Source of the DNA: Vespula vulgaris
Lineage: Eukaryota; Arthropoda; Insecta; Hymenoptera; Vespidae
Direction of reading: 5' to 3'
Assembly (NCBI RefSeq): GCF_905475345.1
Contig: NC_066596.1
Span: 3,282,001-3,346,000 of the forward strand
DNA: 64,000 nucleotides
Shown here: one piece after another, positions 59,181 to 64,000 of the stretch
How positions within the stretch are numbered: position 1 is the first letter of the stretch
How the letters are laid out: each line of letters begins with the position of its first letter
Program-made: the position numbers and the translations under genes
The notes under the pieces: model-generated
What the model was told of the DNA's origin: nothing
Databases searched by the model: none
Seen by the model: the letters and a program-made list of their open reading frames with translations, nothing else

Positions 59181-61030
59181 ATTCTAATTTTTCACGAACG
59201 CGAGTGCGGAACGTCGTAGCAAGGAGATGGAATGGTCCATCATCTCCATCCAGGAACAAACTACTACGAGCATAAGTGTCAACGTGGTAAAGGGTAAAAG
59301 GGATTTTGATAAGACCACAAGCCATTAACGAAGGGTTCGACATACCGACCACCTTTGAAAAATGACTTGTAGTCGATAGTTGCCCTCTTGAGCCACGATA
59401 TGTGGGGGCCTCTTCAGCACAGAGCCACTTCTTGCTTCGTGCCCTAACCACTGCATTGGAGCATTCCTTACGTGCGACGCAAGATAAGTTTACGTATCAA
59501 AAAACGCCCTACCGTTCGAAGCAACGCACCCACAAAGATTGATATACTACAGTGATTGCTACTACAAGAATGAAATCGTCCCTAAGCTAAACCGACCTAA
59601 TCCCGACCTGAGCTCACTTTACGCAACAAGACTCAAACCACTCGTGTAAACGCACGAATTGAACGAGACGCAATAATCGCAAGCTAAGGGGTTGGGAAGT
59701 GAAAACACATTTTCGCACGCAGGTTTGTTCTGTTTTTTTCTTTTTTTCTTTTTTTCTTAACCTAACGAGCGGTAAGTGCTTGCGACGTAAAGCATCGATT
59801 TCTTCTAAATAGTATAACCACTGCAGTATGGCAAAATTCGCGAATGAATCACCCCAAACGGCACTGACGAGTCCCAACACGTATCCTCAACTGCGTTTTC
59901 TACTCTGCCTAGGTGCGTCTCGATTTTCTAACGATCTTTATTTATTTATTTATTTATCCGATTAAAAAAAAATGAAAAATAAAAGTAAAATATTCGTAGA
60001 TAAATATTCGAACTAAACCGTAAAGCTATCCTAGCCTGTGGACGATCAATGGACTCAAAGAATCCACCAACCGTACGCAATAACACAGGCACATTTAATC
60101 GAATGCTCCAGCAGATATAATATTCGTTCTAATCGATGAACCTATTACAAACTAATATTAACTCGTTGCACTTATGAGATGAATATAGTTTCGGTAAAAT
60201 GTCAAGATCACAGGAATTGTAATATTTCCATTTTACTTATGCAGGTATATTCTATTTCTAAATAAGAAATATATAGATAGTAGATATTTTAAGAATCGCG
60301 AAGTGCAAGAATTAATTTAAAACTAAGTATCGAACAAATTCAAAATCCTTTGCTAAGTTCAAAAGATATGGGATGTATCTGATGTTTTCATTGGATGCAA
60401 AGTTTTTCGAACTGTTTGATACTGACATATTGTGTGATGCAAAGTGTCAGCAAAAAATCTAAGAAAAAAAATTAAAAAAAAAAAAAGAAGGATAAGAAGA
60501 TAAAGTTCAGCTATGCTGAAGGATTGTAAAATTTGCTGAAACTTCACAAATCCCCGGAGAAAGGACTTCCCACTCCTGAGTGGGAATCGCATCCTTACCC
60601 GGTCCTTACCTACTTAAAATTAATTGAAACATTCACTCAGAAAAGTATGCTACCTGCCTGCCTATGACCTATATTTAAAAAGTGCAAACATTCACACCAA
60701 CACATACACTCCACGGTTCTCTCACACTCCACCAGGGTGCAAAAGCCTACACTAGAGAGTATGCCCCGGGGCACCTCCGACACCCTAGTTCAACCGCGTA
60801 TTTTTTCTAATATATGAGGAGTACGTACCAGTTGCTGAAATCGACTGCCAAGGCTAATGATTATTGCATATATGACTAAAGCAAAAATACTAGTACATAC
60901 TAGTATACGTATAGATACTAGTAATATATACGAGTATTTAAAATTTTCCACAAGAATGTGGTAACTATTAAGCAAATCGATATTGATATAATTATATATT
61001 AGATATCTAATGTATTTACTTAAAAGTTAT
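59181..61030. other. Non-coding, scattered hairpins
   Basis: No gene recognised. Frames of 60-100 codons exist on the minus strand (59149-59451, 59614-59880) but have no splice context or family likeness. Structures seen: arms GGAGATG (59223-59229) and CATCTCC (59241-59247); TTCCCACT/AGTGGGAA with loop CCTG at 60567-60586; the perfect palindrome TGCCCCGGGGCA at 60762-60773, enclosed by AGGGTG (60734-60739) and CACCCT (60781-60786); and three copies of ATACTAGTA at about 60887-60925. Confidence 0.5.
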
Positions 61031-61040
61031 CGCGAAACGA

Positions 61041-63168
61041 TGTACAATGCACTTCCTAAAACGCACATACAAGTGCAAGGTACACCGTGCAATCACCAGC
61101 ACAATGACAGTCGCTGAAAAGGAAACTTAAAACTAAATCCACACTGACTGTTTCTCACTCATGCGAGTAACACCTGGGTTAAACGCATGGATGAGAACGC
61201 AGAAAGCATGGTGGGAAAGGGGTATTAGTATATTAGTGCTGAAAATCCTGAGCTAAAAAATGATTAATTTATAATATATATATAAAAAAAATATAAAAAA
61301 ATATATAAAAATATATATATATAAAAAATTTAAGCGGACTGTGACTCTAGAGTCTCTTTGCACGTCTTATTAGCAAGAGCTCAAGCAAGGATGGATGATG
61401 GTAGGCGGTCACCACATATGAGTGTGACCACCACATATGGGTTTTACCACTAAAAGTGGTAAAAAAATAATAAGTTGCAAAAATAGTTTTGCAACCCCAC
61501 CTGTTTACACCGCTTAAGGGCCTTTGAGCGACCCGCGGTAGGCAGTCGTTGACATGGAGGGATGAAATATGCACATAGCTAATATATATGCATACGCATT
61601 ATGCAGTTATGAAATTTCATTATTAAAGAATATATAATTTTAATAAAAAACCTCGGACGACTCCTTTCATCAAATGGCTGTTCTAATGAAAGAACGGGAT
61701 TATAATCCACCATTTAACTGACAGAATCTATCCGTCGCGGAAGGGGTTTGTCTTCTTGCTCATTTGTTGGTATATCGATATTTTGAAATATCGAAGTAAA
61801 TCGCGATTAAATGGACTAAGTACGAAGCAATGCATGTAACGTAAACCACGTTATATGCTTTATACGAAATCGGGTAAATGAATGCCCGATTTCATTACAA
61901 ATATCGCGAGCAAAAACGAAGAGAGAAAAAGTGCTAATAAACAGCACTGTAAATTAAACGACTTTGAAACAAGAAGACCCTGGCCTGAGCTATATATATG
62001 CACATAATAATAATAATAAAATATTCACAAGAAAATATCTAGCTAAACGTAGGGACCACTCGTGAATAAAATCAAAGATTTTAATCACGGACACTTTTGC
62101 TCGTTTCGGACATGGGACATCTACGAATACAACCAGTAACCCGTGCCGATAAGGACCTTTCATCCTCGGCATGATGGGTACCAGAGGAACTTTAAATTTT
62201 TTCACTCACTACTTAAGAAGTTCTGCGATGGCTCCAAAACACTCGTCCCCCTCGTAGGAGGTTGAATGATGTCGTGAAGTTGGTTGAAATTATTGTTGAA
62301 TCGTAGAATCGATGAAACGATGAATCGACGAATCGTTGAATCGATGATACGTTGATTATGCTATAATTAAAGTTGTATAAAAAAAAGATTAATTATATGT
62401 TCCATATATAAAGAATATCTTTAATGAACGAAAATGATCAAAAAATATTTGATTTGAAGAATGAATGAGGAGTAATGATTATAAGAATGAAATATACTTA
62501 CATGTAATTGAATCCAGACGAAGCTTTATCTGCGTCGGTAAAGATGAAGAGGATGAATTTTTAAATTCACACTTTCGACCATTACAATATTTATCGCAAC
62601 GCAATCCTCTTCTACCGAATTGGCCGAAAGTGTGTTAATGATTCTAACAACGCGGCGAATAAATTGTTTTAACAAGAATATGACTTTAATTCTTGCATTG
62701 ATTTATTAACACGACCGAGAAATTCTATTCGGCGAACAACACTGACTCTAATTCGCGATTTGATTTAATTTTTAAAGCAATCTATTCGATTGCAAAAATA
62801 TAACTTTTTCGTACAAGCACTGACTCTAAGATCGCATTGCACGCGATCACAACTGATGACTTATCAACTAAAAAAAAATTAAAAAAAAAGAATGGCACGA
62901 AGAAAGTGTGCCATTAAATGTTTGTTAAAGCAAACTGTAATGTAATTCTGTAAAATTAATTTTATCTTTTAAACCGTATTATTTAAATATCTCGGCTCAA
63001 GATATTCTGAATTTGTACTACTTCTTTTGTATGTATTAATAAGAATAAAAGAATAAGAAAGTATTCAAAAGATGTAACTGTAATACGTTGAAACTATATT
63101 AAAATAAATTTATGAAAAAGAACAAACGATATAAATGTCGCGTTGAATCTATCGTTTAAAGATAGATT
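61041..63168 (+). repeat. Hairpin-dense block
   Basis: Short inverted repeats of unrelated sequence, arms given as left/right: 61048-61054/61071-61077 (TGCACTT, with outer pair TGTAC/GTACA), 61152-61165/61184-61197 (TTCTCA and CATCGC-type inner arm CATGCG), 61442-61451/61455-61464 (10 bp, loop AAA), 61474-61482/61487-61495 (9 bp, loop ATAG), 61511-61519/61522-61530 (two G-T pairs), 61775-61783/61786-61794, 61832-61842/61848-61858 (one G-T), 61866-61874/61885-61893, 61930-61935/61943-61948, 62061-62073/62077-62089 (one mismatch), 62554-62560/62563-62569, 62568-62577/62625-62634, 62673-62679/62689-62695, 62777-62782/62788-62793, 62830-62835/62843-62848, 62891-62898/62908-62915, 63146-63153/63161-63168. 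Confidence 0.75.
62298..62353 (+). repeat. 8-bp tandem repeat GAATCGNN
   Basis: Seven consecutive octamers: GAATCGTA, GAATCGAT, GAAACGAT, GAATCGAC, GAATCGTT, GAATCGAT, GATACGTT. An octamer period is unusual next to the di- and trinucleotide arrays elsewhere. Confidence 0.85.
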
Positions 63169-63541
63169 TAATCGCAATAGGGATACGTTTATAGAAGTAT
63201 ACTAATTACGTAGATACCTAATAATTAAATAGATATAGCATTAAAGTAAAATTAAAGAAGAAACAGTAACATTTAAAATGTGATCTATGAGATAAATTTA
63301 ACGGGATTGTATGTATCTTGAACTTTTCATTATTTTAATATAAATCGATAAGTAAATTATCAATTTAATTTATTTATTTATATTAATAACAAAAATTTTT
63401 AATATATATATATTAATTTATATCGATAATGAAAGAAAAGGAATAATGATAAATCGTCGCGTGTACTATATTGTCTTTCACTCTTTTTATCACGACTAAA
63501 TATAGAATGAAAAAGCTAAACTTTTCTAATGCAACGAACGT

Positions 63542-63646
63542 CAGCCATTCGCCCGGTAGTGCCTATGTTGCACCATATATATGAACACCATAGCCAATAC
63601 CGGTTACCAGATCTCACCACAAGGAGGTAGCTGCGTATGGAGATCC
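63542..63646 (+). repeat. Right copy of ~110-nt bracketing repeat
   Basis: Begins CAGCCATTCGC and ends in a hairpin with arms GATCTC (63610-63615) and GAGATC (63640-63645) enclosing ACCACAAGGAGGTAGCTGC. Same orientation as the left copy at 53585. Just after it, GGAGATCCATT is repeated at a 40-bp interval (63639 and about 63679). Confidence 0.65.
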
Positions 63647-64000
63647 ATTTGAAAATGTAAAAAATACATTGAATATATGGAGATCCATTGTAAAATTTAG
63701 AAAATATATTAGATGACTCATGATTTGTTGATTACTAGTATATCTACTTACATACGTGTTGTTGATTTGTATTATCCTTGAATGAGATCGCAGTGAATGT
63801 CTTACTCGGGTCAAGGATAAACATGACTACATCTCTCGTTTTGTTTACATCTTCTTTTGCCAGTTCTTGCCTGTTCTCTTTTTGTTTACATCTCCTTTGC
63901 CAAGCTCTTCATATAATACTGCTTATAAAAGCTATGATAATATTTGAAGTCGTAATAACGTAAGAAAACTAAACGTTTGACCGTTTTCGTTTACGTTTTC

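Larger units (their letters stand above)
50959..64000 (+). other. ds: First coding intron of dachsous (extends past window)
   Basis: More than 13 kb without a further cadherin exon: no LDRE or DxNDN-coding frame was seen after 50958. From 50959 to about 53580 it looks like ordinary AT-rich intron, with CT-, T- and GAAA-rich runs (52880-52930) and ACACGCGCGCG near 53457. From about 53.6 to 63.7 kb it is filled by the repeat and hairpin arrays listed below. Confidence 0.7.

Noticed and set aside
59149..59880. Minus-strand ORFs of 88-100 codons as transposase remnants
   Set aside because: No DDE or DD34D-type motif, no reverse-transcriptase motif and no zinc-finger pattern; length is within chance.
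61990..62205. 71-codon minus-strand ORF
   Set aside because: It runs through the 13-bp hairpin at 62061-62089 and has no recognisable domain.
1..64000. tRNA genes
   Set aside because: I looked for GGTTCGAATCC-type B boxes with an upstream A box on both strands and found no convincing pair. A covariance search was not possible here.

Overview
The window is eukaryotic and almost certainly from an insect. Inferred best fit: a hymenopteran (bee, wasp or ant). The DNA is AT-rich, carries very many GA/CT, AT and poly-T microsatellites, and its genes are split by short AT-rich introns with GT..AG ends. RpS28 has the 65-residue insect-type form, and the other readable genes are animal proteins: an ABCG1/4-type transporter, TBC1D15, Gemin8 and the giant cadherin Dachsous. 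The order was judged from general character only; no species-specific marker was seen.

Layout. Positions 1-4900 are non-coding and rich in microsatellites. RpS28 (minus, 4905-5102) stands 74 bp from a small divergent ORF (plus, 5177-5407). An 11-coding-exon ABCG half transporter lies on the minus strand (11071-20229, 740 aa). From 20240 to 33570 there is a long non-coding stretch with possible ABCG 5' exons/promoters, one possible minus-strand exon near 29 kb and a small TIR element at 31.2 kb. TBC1D15 (plus, 33576-36655, nine exons, 638 aa) and Gemin8 (plus, 38047-38944, two exons, 239 aa) follow in tandem. Positions 39-47.5 kb are non-coding with microsatellites and a degenerate repeat. A GC/CpG-rich, GAGA-rich region (47.5-49.2 kb) leads into the first coding exon of dachsous (49258-50958, signal peptide plus five cadherin repeats). 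The rest of dachsous is not in the window, so 50959-64000 reads as its first coding intron.

The most unusual part is inside that intron, from about 53.6 to 63.7 kb. It holds at least fifteen copies of a 14-20 nt hairpin whose loop (CCTG) is nearly constant while its stem changes with base pairing kept. These hairpins lie between eight consecutive 230-295 bp units, each with imperfect terminal inverted repeats. A second block (61.0-63.2 kb) is packed with short hairpins of unrelated sequence. Two diverged direct copies of a ~110 nt sequence bracket the whole ~10 kb, and their hairpin stem also differs by a compensated pair. I found no convincing protein-coding gene there. I read it as an undescribed foldback/hairpin repeat island, or possibly a structured RNA locus.

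The genes do not form an operon-like unit. They are independent housekeeping functions (ribosome, SMN-complex snRNP assembly, Rab GAP, lipid/sterol-type transport) next to a planar-cell-polarity/growth gene. Exon joins were worked out by hand from splice signals, reading-frame continuity and remembered family similarity; no alignment was run.
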